Origin: Pseudomonas sp. 31-12
GTDB lineage: Bacteria > Pseudomonadota > Gammaproteobacteria > Pseudomonadales > Pseudomonadaceae
Direction: 5' to 3'
DNA length: 64,000 bases
Assembly: GCF_003151075.1 (NCBI RefSeq)
Contig: NZ_CP029482.1
Coordinates: forward strand, 1,240,001 to 1,304,000
The notes under the pieces are model-generated. The model did not search any database. It saw only the letters and a list, made by a program, of their open reading frames with translations, and was not told the DNA's origin. The position numbers were made by a program, and so were the translations under genes. Every line of letters begins with the position of its first letter. Position 1 is the stretch's first letter. This document shows, one piece after another, positions 8,330-16,473 of the stretch.

Positions 8330-9206
8330 CCGGCCGCTCGCGCAGGAGGGCGAGCCAGGCTTGTGCGGCCTTCGACAGGTACGCGCCCTGACGCCAGATA
8401 AAGGCAATGTCCCAGCGCAAATAGCTCGGGGCATTCAAGGTCAGGCGCACCACCCCTGGCCGCACCAGCCCGCGCGCCACCACGCTGGGCAACAGCACCA
8501 CGCCCTGGCCGGCGGCCACCAGTGCCGCGAGAAAATCCGCCTGGCCACTGCGCCCACCTTCCTTTGGCGTAAAGCCCAACTGATGACAGGCCTGCAGCAA
8601 GCGGTCGTTGAGCACGAAGCTGCGTTGATACAACAGGAACGGCGTCTCGGCCAACTCTTCCAAACCGATCACCGACTTGTTCGCCAGCGGATGATCCGCC
8701 GGCAGCAGCGCGTCCAGCGGCTCATCACAGAACGGCTGAAAGGCAAACTGCGGATCTTTCGGCAACAGACTGCCACCGAGTTCGAGCTCACCGCTCAATA
8801 CCGCCTGTTCGATGTTCAGGCTACCGCCCTCCAGTAACTGGATGCTGATGTTCGGGTAGCGCCGCCGGTACTCGGCAAACAAACCGGCGAACAGCGCGTC
8901 ACTGCCGAGCAATGGCAGGCCCAGACGCAATTCCCCGCGAGCCAGTTGGCTCAAATCGTCCAGTTCGCTGAGCAATTCGTTTCGCAGTCGCAGCATGCCT
9001 TCGGCCCGTTGCAGCACCACGCTGCCGGCGGCGGTCAGGCGAAGCTGCGAACCCAGGCGCTCGAGCAGCGGGGTGCCCAGGCTCTGTTCCAGCTGAGCGA
9101 CTTGCTTGCTGACCGCCGATTGGCTGATGTGCAAGCTCTTGGCCGCTTGAGTGAAACCACCCTGGTGCATCACTTCGACGAAGCTGCGTAGCTGTTTGAA
9201 TTCCAT
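8310..9206 (-). CDS. LysR-type regulator of the cid genes
   Basis: A 298-residue LysR protein with the N-terminal helix-turn-helix (MEFKQLRSFVEVMHQGGFTQ, then AKSLHISQSAVSKQVAQLE) and a two-lobed effector domain. It is divergent from cidA-cidB with about 95 bp between the starts. In Staphylococcus, Bacillus and Pseudomonas, a LysR protein (CidR/AlsR-like) adjacent to such genes responds to acetate or overflow metabolism. Assignment as CidR is therefore by context. The start at 9206 is set by the conserved MEFKQLRSF beginning. The 3' end overlaps the flavodoxin gene by 20 bases on the other strand. Confidence 0.8.
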   Translation of the reverse strand: MEFKQLRSFVEVMHQGGFTQAAKSLHISQSAVSKQVAQLEQSLGTPLLERLGSQLRLTAAGSVVLQRAEGMLRLRNELLSELDDLSQLARGELRLGLPLLGSDALFAGLFAEYRRRYPNISIQLLEGGSLNIEQAVLSGELELGGSLLPKDPQFAFQPFCDEPLDALLPADHPLANKSVIGLEELAETPFLLYQRSFVLNDRLLQACHQLGFTPKEGGRSGQADFLAALVAAGQGVVLLPSVVARGLVRPGVVRLTLNAPSYLRWDIAFIWRQGAYLSKAAQAWLALLRERPVSPAAR

Positions 9207-9302
9207 GTGCTTGATTCCAGATTGGAATAGGTATGAGTCTAACAATTCGTTTTCGGGATAACAGCCCGCTCCGTAAAATGAGCGCCTGTGAGGACCGAAA
9301 CC

Positions 9303-9689
9303 ATGAATGCATCCACCTTGAAACGCCTGGCTCGATTAACCGCTGAACTGGCCGTGTTGCTCGGCATCTACCTGCTTGGCTGTGAGATTGCCGTAGGGTT
9401 TGCCTGGCCAATCCCGGGCGGCGTCGTCGGTATGGCACTGTTGCTGCTGGCGTTCGCCGTTGGCGCTATCAAACCGGCGGCACTGCAAATGGGTGCCGGC
9501 CTGTTGATGGCTGAAATGCTGCTGTTTTTTATTCCGGCGCTGATGAGCCTGCTCGACTACGGTGGCCTGATGCGCGACGACGGCTGGCGGATTCTGCTGG
9601 TGATCGGCGTCAGTACGCTGATGGTGATGCTGGTCACCGCATTCACCGTGGAGTGGGTGGTGCGGTTGAGGAGGTCCCATGAAGCTTGA
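9303..9689 (+). CDS. cidA: CidA/LrgA holin-like membrane protein
   Basis: A 128-residue, four-helix membrane protein of the CidA/LrgA family. It shows the characteristic PIPGGVVGMALLLLAF stretch and the FFIPALMSLLDY segment. Such proteins affect murein hydrolase activity, lysis and the export of small metabolites. The partner LrgB/CidB gene starts 11 bases before its stop, so the pair is translationally coupled. ATG at 9303 has a GAGGA ribosome-binding site. An upstream GTG at 9288 would overlap that site and is not used. Confidence 0.87.
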   Translation: MNASTLKRLARLTAELAVLLGIYLLGCEIAVGFAWPIPGGVVGMALLLLAFAVGAIKPAALQMGAGLLMAEMLLFFIPALMSLLDYGGLMRDDGWRILLVIGVSTLMVMLVTAFTVEWVVRLRRSHEA

Positions 9690-10365
9690 ACTGATGCCGA
9701 TGTTCTGGCTGGCCTTCACGCTCTCGGCCTATTTATTCAGTCGCTGGATCTATCGGCGCACCGGGCATTATCTGCTATCGCCGCTGATTCTGGTTCCAGC
9801 CCTGCTGCTGGCCCTCGCTGTGCCGCTGCACACCGCGTATTCGGAATATTCGAGCAACACCCATTGGCTGATGTTGGTGCTGGGGCCCGTGACCGTCGCG
9901 TTCGCGGTGCCGATCTGGCAACAGCGGCAGATGCTGATGCGGCATTGGTCGGCGTTGCTGCTCGGAATGCTGGCGGGCAGCGCGGCGTCCATCGGCACAT
10001 CGTTCGGTCTTGCCAAGGCGTTGGCGCTGGACAGTTCGGTGACGATGTCGCTGGTGCCCCGTTCCATCACCACGCCCTTTGCCATGCCACTGGCTCACGA
10101 CCTCGGTGGCGTGCCGGAATTGACGGCGGTGTTCGTGATGTTCACCGGGGTGTTCGGGGCGATGCTCGGCGGCATTTTGCTGAAGTGGCTGCCGTTGCGC
10201 AGTGCCCTTGCGCGCGGCGCGTTGTTTGGCGTTGGCGCGCACGGTGCCGGCGTCAGTCGGGCCCATGAAGTGGGCGGTGAAGAAGGCTCGGTCGCGGGGC
10301 TTGTCATGGTGCTGACCGGGCTGTTGAACCTGTTTGCCGCGCCTTTGTTGGCGGCGGTCCTTTGA
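9679..10365 (+). CDS. cidB: CidB/LrgB family membrane protein
   Basis: A 228-residue polytopic inner-membrane protein with the conserved LrgB core: LLGMLAGSAASIGTSFGLAKAL-type segment around residues 93-115, SLVPRSITTPFAMPL (residues about 121-135), and the glycine-rich GVGAHGAGVSRAHEVGGEEG near the C-terminus. It pairs with CidA, whose stop it overlaps. The complex is linked to programmed lysis, and plant and bacterial homologues transport glycolate or pyruvate. The set is likely controlled by the divergent LysR gene. Confidence 0.87.
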   Translation: MKLELMPMFWLAFTLSAYLFSRWIYRRTGHYLLSPLILVPALLLALAVPLHTAYSEYSSNTHWLMLVLGPVTVAFAVPIWQQRQMLMRHWSALLLGMLAGSAASIGTSFGLAKALALDSSVTMSLVPRSITTPFAMPLAHDLGGVPELTAVFVMFTGVFGAMLGGILLKWLPLRSALARGALFGVGAHGAGVSRAHEVGGEEGSVAGLVMVLTGLLNLFAAPLLAAVL

Positions 10366-10497
10366 CATGGATCCAGGCTTTCTTATGAACTGACTCGTTA
10401 GGCCATCAAGCTGGCTGCCAATGCAACTACACGAACTCCGGGGCCTGACTAGACTGCTGTAACGACAGTAAAACAATAAGAACAGGAGGTCCTTGCC

Positions 10498-11280
10498 GTG
10501 AATGTTGCTCCCGTCCAATCCCCCCACAGTGTCAAAAACCAGGTCAGTGCCGCCGAGTGGCAGACCCGCGTCGACCTGGCTGCCTGTTATCGTCTGGTCG
10601 CCTCGCATGGCTGGGACGATCTGATCTTTACGCACATTTCCGCCAAGGTGCCGGGCACCGAAGATTTCCTGATCAACCCGTTCGGGCTGATGTTTCACGA
10701 GATCACCGCGTCGAGCCTGGTCAAGGTCGATCAGGCCGGCAACAAGCTGATGGACAGTCCTTACGAGATCAACCCGGCGGGTTACACCATTCACAGCGCG
10801 GTGCATGAAGTGCGTCACGATGTGGTCTGCGTGCTGCACACTCACACCGCAGCGGGTGTGGCGGTGTCCGCGCAAAAGCAGGGCATTCTGCCGATCAGTC
10901 AACAGTCATTGTTTGTGCTGTCCAGCCTGGCTTACCACGCCTACGAAGGCGTTGCCCTGAACCATGAAGAGAAGGCGCGCCTGCAAGCCGATCTGGGTGA
11001 AAACAATTTCCTGATGCTGCACAACCACGGCTTGCTGACCTGTGGCAGCACCATCGCCGACACGTTCCTGATGATGTTCACCTTCCAGCGTGCCTGCGAT
11101 ATCCAGGTGCTGGCGCAGAACGGTGGTGCCGAGCTGATTGCCATCGAGCCGCAGATTCTGGCGGGCGCCAAGGCGATGATCGCCGGCGTGACCAAAAGTG
11201 CTCAAGGAATGGGCGGTGCGTTGGCCTGGCCGGCGTTGCTGCGCAAACTCGATCAACAAGACCCGGGTTATAAAATCTAA
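10498..11280 (+). CDS. Class II aldolase/adducin family protein
   Basis: A 260-residue cytosolic protein beginning with GTG behind a strong AGGAGGT site. The class II aldolase core has the zinc ligands HTHTAAG (residues about 119-125) and HNHGLLTCG near 174. The GWDDLIFTHISAK segment is typical of the adducin-like branch found in many proteobacteria, whose substrates are not defined, so it should not be called fuculose-phosphate aldolase. Its TAA stop shares a base with the ATG of the following hydrolase (TAATG), so the two are made together, probably in one catabolic function. Confidence 0.85.
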   Translation: MNVAPVQSPHSVKNQVSAAEWQTRVDLAACYRLVASHGWDDLIFTHISAKVPGTEDFLINPFGLMFHEITASSLVKVDQAGNKLMDSPYEINPAGYTIHSAVHEVRHDVVCVLHTHTAAGVAVSAQKQGILPISQQSLFVLSSLAYHAYEGVALNHEEKARLQADLGENNFLMLHNHGLLTCGSTIADTFLMMFTFQRACDIQVLAQNGGAELIAIEPQILAGAKAMIAGVTKSAQGMGGALAWPALLRKLDQQDPGYKI

Positions 11281-12182
11281 TGCCACTTGCCGAGATCCCC
11301 CTGTGTGTCTGGCGCAAACGCGGCCAGACGTTCGTATTCCGTGGCCAGACCATCCGTTACTGGACGGCGGGGCAGGGTGAGCCGCTGTTGCTCATCCATG
11401 GCTTCCCGACCGCCAGTTGGGACTGGCATTACCTGTGGCAACCGCTGACGCAGCGCTATCGGGTGATTGCCTGCGACATGCTCGGCTTCGGCGACTCAGC
11501 CAAACCGGTCAACCATGAATACAGCCTGTTGGAGCAGGCCGATCTGCAACAGGCGTTGCTCGCGCACCTGAACGTCGAGCAGCCGGTGCATGTGCTGGCC
11601 CACGATTACGGCGACAGCGTGGCCCAGGAACTGTTGGCCCGGCATTACGAAACCCGCATTGATATCGCCAGTTGCGTGTTCCTCAACGGCGGCCTGTTCC
11701 CTGAAACCCATCGTCCGGTGTTGATGCAAAAACTGCTGCTCAGCCCCTTGGGCTGGATGATCGGTCGAGCCTTCACCCGTGACGGTCTGGTGAAAAGTTT
11801 CCGGCAGATATTTGGTCCGCAAACTCGGCCTACCGAGAGTGAGATGGATGATTTCTGGGGACTGATCGACAGCAATCACGGCCCGCGCATCATGCATAAG
11901 CTCATCGCTTATATCCCTGAGCGGCGTGTCCAGCGCGAGCGTTGGGTCAGCGCCATGCAGCGCGGCGAGGTGCCGCTGCGGGTCATCGATGGTGAGGTCG
12001 ACCCCATTTCCGGCGCGCACATGGTCAAACGCTATCGGGAACTGGTCCCCAACCCGGACACGGTGCTGCTGCCTGATATTGGCCATTACCCACAGACCGA
12101 AGCACCGGCGCAGGTGCTCAAGCATTACCAGGAGTTTCGGGATCGGCTGGTTTCTCCGCCGCGCAGGGCCGCCTGTTCCTGA
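11280..12182 (+). CDS. Alpha/beta hydrolase, MEST/haloalkane dehalogenase-like
   Basis: A 300-residue alpha/beta hydrolase. It has the oxyanion motif LLLIHGFPTASWDW (residues 36-49), the nucleophile elbow AHDYGDS in which Asp109 replaces the serine of esterases, an acid in VIDGEVDPIS, and the catalytic histidine in DIGHYPQTEAP. The aspartate nucleophile and the HDYGDS sequence are typical of the MEST-like group next to haloalkane dehalogenases and epoxide hydrolases. The substrate is unknown. It begins inside the stop codon of the aldolase-like gene (TAATG), so translation is coupled. Confidence 0.8.
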   Translation: MPLAEIPLCVWRKRGQTFVFRGQTIRYWTAGQGEPLLLIHGFPTASWDWHYLWQPLTQRYRVIACDMLGFGDSAKPVNHEYSLLEQADLQQALLAHLNVEQPVHVLAHDYGDSVAQELLARHYETRIDIASCVFLNGGLFPETHRPVLMQKLLLSPLGWMIGRAFTRDGLVKSFRQIFGPQTRPTESEMDDFWGLIDSNHGPRIMHKLIAYIPERRVQRERWVSAMQRGEVPLRVIDGEVDPISGAHMVKRYRELVPNPDTVLLPDIGHYPQTEAPAQVLKHYQEFRDRLVSPPRRAACS

Positions 12183-12291
12183 CTATCCCCCAGCCTTATC
12201 GGGCACCATTCAGCTCTACCTGTGTTTATTGTGACCAGCAGCCTGGTGCCTGACACTCGGACTTATTGTCCCTGTCTGCTGGAGTTCCCCC

Positions 12292-13203
12292 ATGAGTGAG
12301 TCTGTGCGCTTCGAAGATAAAGTTGTGATCGTCACGGGTGCCGGCGGCGGCCTGGGCCGGGCTCATGCGCTGCTGTTCGCCAAACAAGGCGCCAAAGTGC
12401 TGGTCAACGATCTTGGCGGCTCGGCTCAAGGGGAAGGCGCGAACGCGTCGGCAGCAGACCGCGTAGTGGCGGAGATCCGTGAGGCGGGCGGCATCGCCGA
12501 AGCCAACCACGACTCCGTCACCGACGGCGACAAAATCGTCCAGCACGCCCTCGACGCCTTCGGTCGTATCGACGTTGTGGTCAATAACGCCGGGATCCTG
12601 CGCGACAAAACCTTCCACAAAATGGACGACGCCGATTGGGACCTGGTTTACCGCGTCCACGTCGAAGGCGCCTACAAAGTCACCCGCGCCGCCTGGCCAC
12701 ACATGCGCGAGCAAAACTATGGCCGCGTGATCTTCACCGCATCGACCTCGGGCATCTACGGCAACTTCGGCCAGTCCAACTACGGCATGGCCAAACTCGG
12801 CCTCTACGGCCTGACCCGCACACTTGCCATCGAAGGCCGCAAGAACAACATCCTGGTCAACGCCATCGCGCCCACCGGCGGCACTCGCATGACCGAAGGC
12901 CTGATTCCGCCGCAAGTGTTCGAGCAACTCAAGCCGGAACTGGTCAGCCCGTTGGTGGTGTACCTGGCCAGCGAAACCTGCCAGGAGACTTCCGGGTTGT
13001 TTGAAGTCGGCGGCGGCTGGATGGGCAAGGTGCGCTGGGAACGCAGCCTGGGCGCCGGGTTTGATCCGCGGGTGGGTTTCTCGCCGGAAGATGTCGCGGC
13101 GCAGTGGGAGCAGATTTGTGATTTCGAAGGGGCGGCGCATCCGAAGGACAATATTGAAGCGCTGAAGGAAATGATGGGGAATTTGCAGAAGTATTCGATT
13201 TAA
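12292..13203 (+). CDS. SDR, MFE-2-type (3R)-hydroxyacyl-CoA dehydrogenase-like
   Basis: A 303-residue short-chain dehydrogenase. It has TGAGGGLG at 15-22, NNAG at 98-101, and the catalytic Tyr164 and Lys168 in YGMAK. The VNDLGGSAQGEG stretch after the second strand and the C-terminal extension beyond residue 250 (FEVGGGWMGKVRWERS) are features of the bacterial relatives of peroxisomal multifunctional enzyme type 2, which oxidise (3R)-hydroxyacyl-CoA. No hydratase domain is attached. It is downstream of the hydrolase gene with about 110 bp between, and is followed by a strong terminator. The substrate remains inferred. Confidence 0.78.
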   Translation: MSESVRFEDKVVIVTGAGGGLGRAHALLFAKQGAKVLVNDLGGSAQGEGANASAADRVVAEIREAGGIAEANHDSVTDGDKIVQHALDAFGRIDVVVNNAGILRDKTFHKMDDADWDLVYRVHVEGAYKVTRAAWPHMREQNYGRVIFTASTSGIYGNFGQSNYGMAKLGLYGLTRTLAIEGRKNNILVNAIAPTGGTRMTEGLIPPQVFEQLKPELVSPLVVYLASETCQETSGLFEVGGGWMGKVRWERSLGAGFDPRVGFSPEDVAAQWEQICDFEGAAHPKDNIEALKEMMGNLQKYSI

Positions 13204-13208
13204 CAGTT

Positions 13209-13247
13209 TAGGGGAGCAAGCATGAATGCTTGCTCCCCTATTTTTTA
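13209..13247 (+). terminator. Rho-independent terminator
   Basis: Hairpin arms AGGGGAGCAAGCAT and ATGCTTGCTCCCCT flank a very short loop and are followed by ATTTTTTAT. The 3' end reaches the first bases of the convergent immunity gene. Confidence 0.88.
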
Positions 13248-13508
13248 TTCTTCGGGTTTGAAGCCTGGTTTTCCGTTGGCGGCTCGCCATTCCTTGATGG
13301 CTTTTAGTACGCCAGCAGGGCTGTCTTCAACGCCCGGTTCGGGATAATACAAAATGCCTGTGCCGTTTGGGTGTTCTGAGGTGCTTACGATGTGGTCGAC
13401 AATTGCATCGTGTTCTCGCTCCGATAGGTAGTCGCCTTCAATTAATCGGTTTATCAGGCTTATATATTCGGATTCTGTGTATTCTTCGAATTTTTTTTGA
13501 AAGGTCAT
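13245..13508 (-). CDS. Colicin/pyocin DNase immunity protein
   Basis: An 87-residue acidic protein of the Im2/Im9 family. It has the alpha-helical start FEEYTESEYISLINRL, the binding helix III region around TGILYYPEPGVEDSP (residues about 50-64), and the tail IKEWRAANGKPGF. In this family the helix III tyrosines (YY here) hold the cognate nuclease domain. It begins one base after the pyocin stop, behind a strong AAGGAG site located in the pyocin 3' end, the usual toxin-immunity arrangement. It protects the producer from its own HNH DNase. Confidence 0.92.
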   Translation of the reverse strand: MTFQKKFEEYTESEYISLINRLIEGDYLSEREHDAIVDHIVSTSEHPNGTGILYYPEPGVEDSPAGVLKAIKEWRAANGKPGFKPEE

Positions 13509-13509
13509 C

Positions 13510-15576
13510 TCATTTATCTCCTTTTTTGGAGTGGATCCTGATGTGCTGTTTTGGTGTTAGTACTCGAAGATTATCTAGATCGTAAACCGAACCACCTTCG
13601 CTGATTGGCTGGATGTGGTGAATTTCAAACTTTTGCCGTCCACCTACTTGCTCTGATGGCAGAGCGCTCGGAGAAAGCCCTCTCCTGATATCAATTTTGT
13701 TGAAGAAGGAGAATTGGTCCATCAGAAACTTGTCATTCGCCACCGTCCTCCAAAACGCTCTCCGAAAAGCATCGAAACTCGAAAACTCCCTCCCACGAAG
13801 TTTATCCGCAATCTGCATCGGGATTGGGGCGCCTTCCAGTGTCGTGGCCGCACCCAACCAATTTCCTGAAACCGACTGACCAGCGCCGATGCCCACACCG
13901 GAATCCTGCCGTCGATCCCTAAGCAGGGTGAAGATCGGTGGAAGGCCGGAGTCGATCGGAAAGACGGTGATGAATCCGCCAAATCCGTAGCGATCAAACG
14001 CCGGAAATGGATCGATTCGTCCGGTGTGGGGAGTGACAGTGGCGCCTTCATAGATCGGCAGATCTGTTTCGGTCAGAGGGAAGTCAGTCGACGTATTTTG
14101 TGGGTCAACCAATGGCGTCCAGGTGATGACGGGACCATTGATGACGTTACTGCCGCAGACGTAAACATTCTTCTGTGGGTCAAAGTGAGCAAGCTTCACT
14201 GGCACTTTGTTAGGGACTGCCACTCCGTCAGTGGCAACGACGAAGAGTTCTACTCTATTGCGATACGTCTTCGAGCCTAGTGTCACCGGCAGGTCAATTT
14301 CTCCTCCGGTGACTGCTTGCTCGTACAGATTGGCAGTCGGAAGGGGCGCGAGCTCTGACAGGGGAACACTGACAGAATAAAGATCACTGTTGCCCAGCCT
14401 GGAGGGAACGATCAGCGCGGCGAAACCCATAAGGGTCGGCGCCGTTGCTGTTGCGAGCGCTTCGACAACGGCGACTACCGCAGTTCGCAGCGCAGCCTTA
14501 AGGGCCAAAGAGGCCTCGCGGCTAACGTCCACGGTTCCGTTTGTTCCGGAAAATACGGGGCCCGATGCCGCTGTCGATCCTGCGTTGGCGAACGTCAGAC
14601 TGGCTTGGTATGCCTGCGTGCTCCATAGCGCATGGAGGCGCGCCTTCTCTCTCTCCACTTGTTGCTTTTCAGCTCGCGCCCGCTCGTTTTGCCGAACGAA
14701 CTCGGCGTGCTTTTCCATCAACTCCCGTGAGTTTGCTTCCCTTTGTTTGCGGAACCGCTCCAATTCGGCTTCCCATTTGGCCTTGGCTTGTGCATCAAGA
14801 CGGGCCTTTTCGGCGGCGACCTGCTGCGCTGCCGCTTGCGCCGCGACTCGAGCTTGTTCCTCCGCCACTCGCCGCGCATTTTCCAAGGAGGCAAGCCGCG
14901 CTTGTTCTCGAGCCCGGGCCGCAGCTTCCTCGTTTATGCGCGCCAACTCAGCGGCGGCCTTCTGTGCTTGTTCATTGGCCTGCACAGCACTGAGAAAGTT
15001 CTGCACATTGACGTTTTGCTGTCTGAGCAATTCGAGGCCTTGAGCCAACAATCTTGCATCGTGGGCCGCCCGAAGAGACTGAAATAATGCCTGCATGGCA
15101 ACGCCGTTCGGCGCGGGTCTCTTTTCGATAGTTGTGGCCTTCTTCATGAATTCGTTGATGTGTCTGTTAAATGGATCTCCTCCATAAAAAGAATGGGCAA
15201 CCGCTGTCTTGTTTTGGAACTCAGCCGTTTTTCGAGCGGTGAGTCTGCTTCGTACGTCCAGCTCGCGAATGATCGATTGCACAGGCGGAAGTGGATCGGT
15301 TGAACCCTCAAGCCGAGTGGTGGCGAGTTCATTCTCAATGGTTTGCGGTAGTTGGCTGGACTTGGTTTGATATTCCTGTTCCAGCGCATTGGAAGTGGCT
15401 TTGATTGTATTGAGATTCTGGTAGTAAACCGGTATGCCGTGTCCGTGTGGGCCGGTTGTTACTACGTTTGATGTTAGAGGTGCGGGGATGATGTGATCGG
15501 GTGCTTCGCCAATCGTGTGAACAGGTGTGCCGATATCAAGAAATCCTGGTCTTGATTGATCTGGTGGCTTTTGCAT
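13510..15576 (-). CDS. S-type pyocin with HNH DNase domain
   Basis: A 688-residue bacteriocin. It has an N-terminal receptor-binding part with Gly/Pro-rich beginning, a long Ala/Glu/Arg-rich coiled coil (residues about 200-320), a pyocin S translocation domain (about 390-560, with SVPLSELAPLP and ITWTPL), and a C-terminal nuclease closely resembling colicin E2/E9 (GAPIPMQIADKLRGREF and the HHIQPISEGG HNH core ending in HIRIHS). It cleaves DNA of related competitors after receptor-mediated uptake. Two ATGs lie 6 bases apart (15582 and 15576). The second is better spaced from the AAAGGA site. The region is visibly less GC-rich than its neighbours, as expected for a transferred locus. Confidence 0.92.
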   Translation of the reverse strand: MQKPPDQSRPGFLDIGTPVHTIGEAPDHIIPAPLTSNVVTTGPHGHGIPVYYQNLNTIKATSNALEQEYQTKSSQLPQTIENELATTRLEGSTDPLPPVQSIIRELDVRSRLTARKTAEFQNKTAVAHSFYGGDPFNRHINEFMKKATTIEKRPAPNGVAMQALFQSLRAAHDARLLAQGLELLRQQNVNVQNFLSAVQANEQAQKAAAELARINEEAAARAREQARLASLENARRVAEEQARVAAQAAAQQVAAEKARLDAQAKAKWEAELERFRKQREANSRELMEKHAEFVRQNERARAEKQQVEREKARLHALWSTQAYQASLTFANAGSTAASGPVFSGTNGTVDVSREASLALKAALRTAVVAVVEALATATAPTLMGFAALIVPSRLGNSDLYSVSVPLSELAPLPTANLYEQAVTGGEIDLPVTLGSKTYRNRVELFVVATDGVAVPNKVPVKLAHFDPQKNVYVCGSNVINGPVITWTPLVDPQNTSTDFPLTETDLPIYEGATVTPHTGRIDPFPAFDRYGFGGFITVFPIDSGLPPIFTLLRDRRQDSGVGIGAGQSVSGNWLGAATTLEGAPIPMQIADKLRGREFSSFDAFRRAFWRTVANDKFLMDQFSFFNKIDIRRGLSPSALPSEQVGGRQKFEIHHIQPISEGGSVYDLDNLRVLTPKQHIRIHSKKGDK

Positions 15577-15652
15577 ATTCATATCCTTTTGAATGTGCAG
15601 GGTGATTTAGAAAGCGCGCGTGGTTGGCATGTCTTCTAAAAATAAATTCGAG

Positions 15653-15682
15653 TTATTACGTCGTGCCCATAAAACGTTACAA
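15653..15682 (-). promoter_or_regulatory. Candidate promoter of the pyocin gene
   Basis: On the minus strand TTGTAA (15677-15682) and TAATAA (15653-15658) are 18 bp apart, about 75 bp before the start codon. I did not find a clear LexA box or PrtN P-box in the 190 bases upstream. Confidence 0.3.
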
Positions 15683-15879
15683 CCAAAACCGACAGTCTGG
15701 GTCCGAGAGATGTGTGGGCTGTTACAGACAGGATTGAGAGAAGTTTCGATGCGGCAGGAATAAAGACGTGAATGTCTTTCGCGTAAAGAGATGTTTCTTA
15801 TCCCGATATAGGAAATATCTTGCAGGAGATTCTCGAGCGGAAATCCCTGTCCCCATCGCCAGCCACAAAACCACCGCCC

Positions 15880-15911
15880 ATAAAAAAGGCCGCTGCAAAC
15901 GCAGCGGCCAA
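15880..15911 (-). terminator. Terminator hairpin on the minus strand
   Basis: Perfect arms GGCCGCTGC and GCAGCGGCC around a 4-base loop, followed on the minus strand by a run of six T. No annotated gene ends here on that strand, so it implies a small transcript coming from 15912-16130, in which a short open frame exists. Confidence 0.75.
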
Positions 15912-15964
15912 AGTAAGACGTTGGATCAAGGAGCTACAAATCAACGTCAGTGAACACGGGGCGA

Positions 15965-16030
15965 TCAATCGATAAAGCGTCGATTCATCAGGATTCTGTC
16001 GCCAATGGCATGGGCATGATCACATGCCAT
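15965..16030 (-). CDS. Possible small protein (21 residues)
   Basis: A short frame encodes MACDHAHAIGDRILMNRRFI plus a final D. An AGGAAA ribosome-binding site precedes the ATG by about 9 bases, and a textbook terminator lies about 55 bases past the stop. I do not recognise the peptide. It contains two His residues and one Cys close together and a basic C-terminal half. The support is the terminator with no other gene to serve. The alternative is an untranslated small RNA from the same transcript, or an accidental frame. Confidence 0.35.
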   Translation of the reverse strand: MACDHAHAIGDRILMNRRFID

Positions 16031-16158
16031 CGCTTCGCGTTTCCTGGCTACTCACCGTGAAAGCCCGGCAAGAATAAGGCCTTGAGCCCAAAGGAAAAAT
16101 AGCGATTCGCGACATGAACTGTTGCAGCATAAGTAAAAGTCCACTGCGCCAAGGCCCC

Positions 16159-16279
16159 TGTAGCAGCTGCCGAGCAACGCGAGGGTCAGCCAACGCGGTT
16201 CACCAGGAGATTTGCATATGCAGGTTTTGCGACTGCTGCGCAGCCGAACGCAGCCTCGCGTTGCTCGGCAGCTGCTACA
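16159..16279. repeat. REP-like inverted repeat (TGTAGCAGCTGCCGAGC type)
   Basis: Arms of 26 bases at 16159-16184 and 16254-16279 are perfect inverted copies (TGTAGCAGCTGCCGAGCAAC... and complement). They flank about 70 bp that includes a GACTGCTGCGCAGCCGAACG element. The rest of the 15583-16473 gap holds the small minus-strand transcript described separately and no other gene I can support. Confidence 0.8.
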
Positions 16280-16473
16280 TCGGTCGGTGCCATCCTCCCG
16301 CCATGCGTTCTGCTGATAACCCTCCATCCAGCCCATCCATGCTCAGCGCAAACGCCCGTCCCATCAGGCCATTCATCCTTTAGAGGTACACCACGAATAC
16401 CTCCTTGGTGCGCTTATCGCTCCTCACGTGCGGCAGTAGGGTGGGGCCTTCTGTCACTCACCGGGGAAGACGC

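Noticed and set aside
15700..15740. A LexA-like CTGT...ACAG before the pyocin gene
   Set aside because: CTGTTACAGACAG has only 5 bases between CTGT and ACAG instead of 8, so it does not fit the SOS consensus.
16052..16336. A 94-codon minus-strand ORF
   Set aside because: It lies across the inverted repeat at 16159-16279. The peptide repeats SSCRATRG because of the arms.
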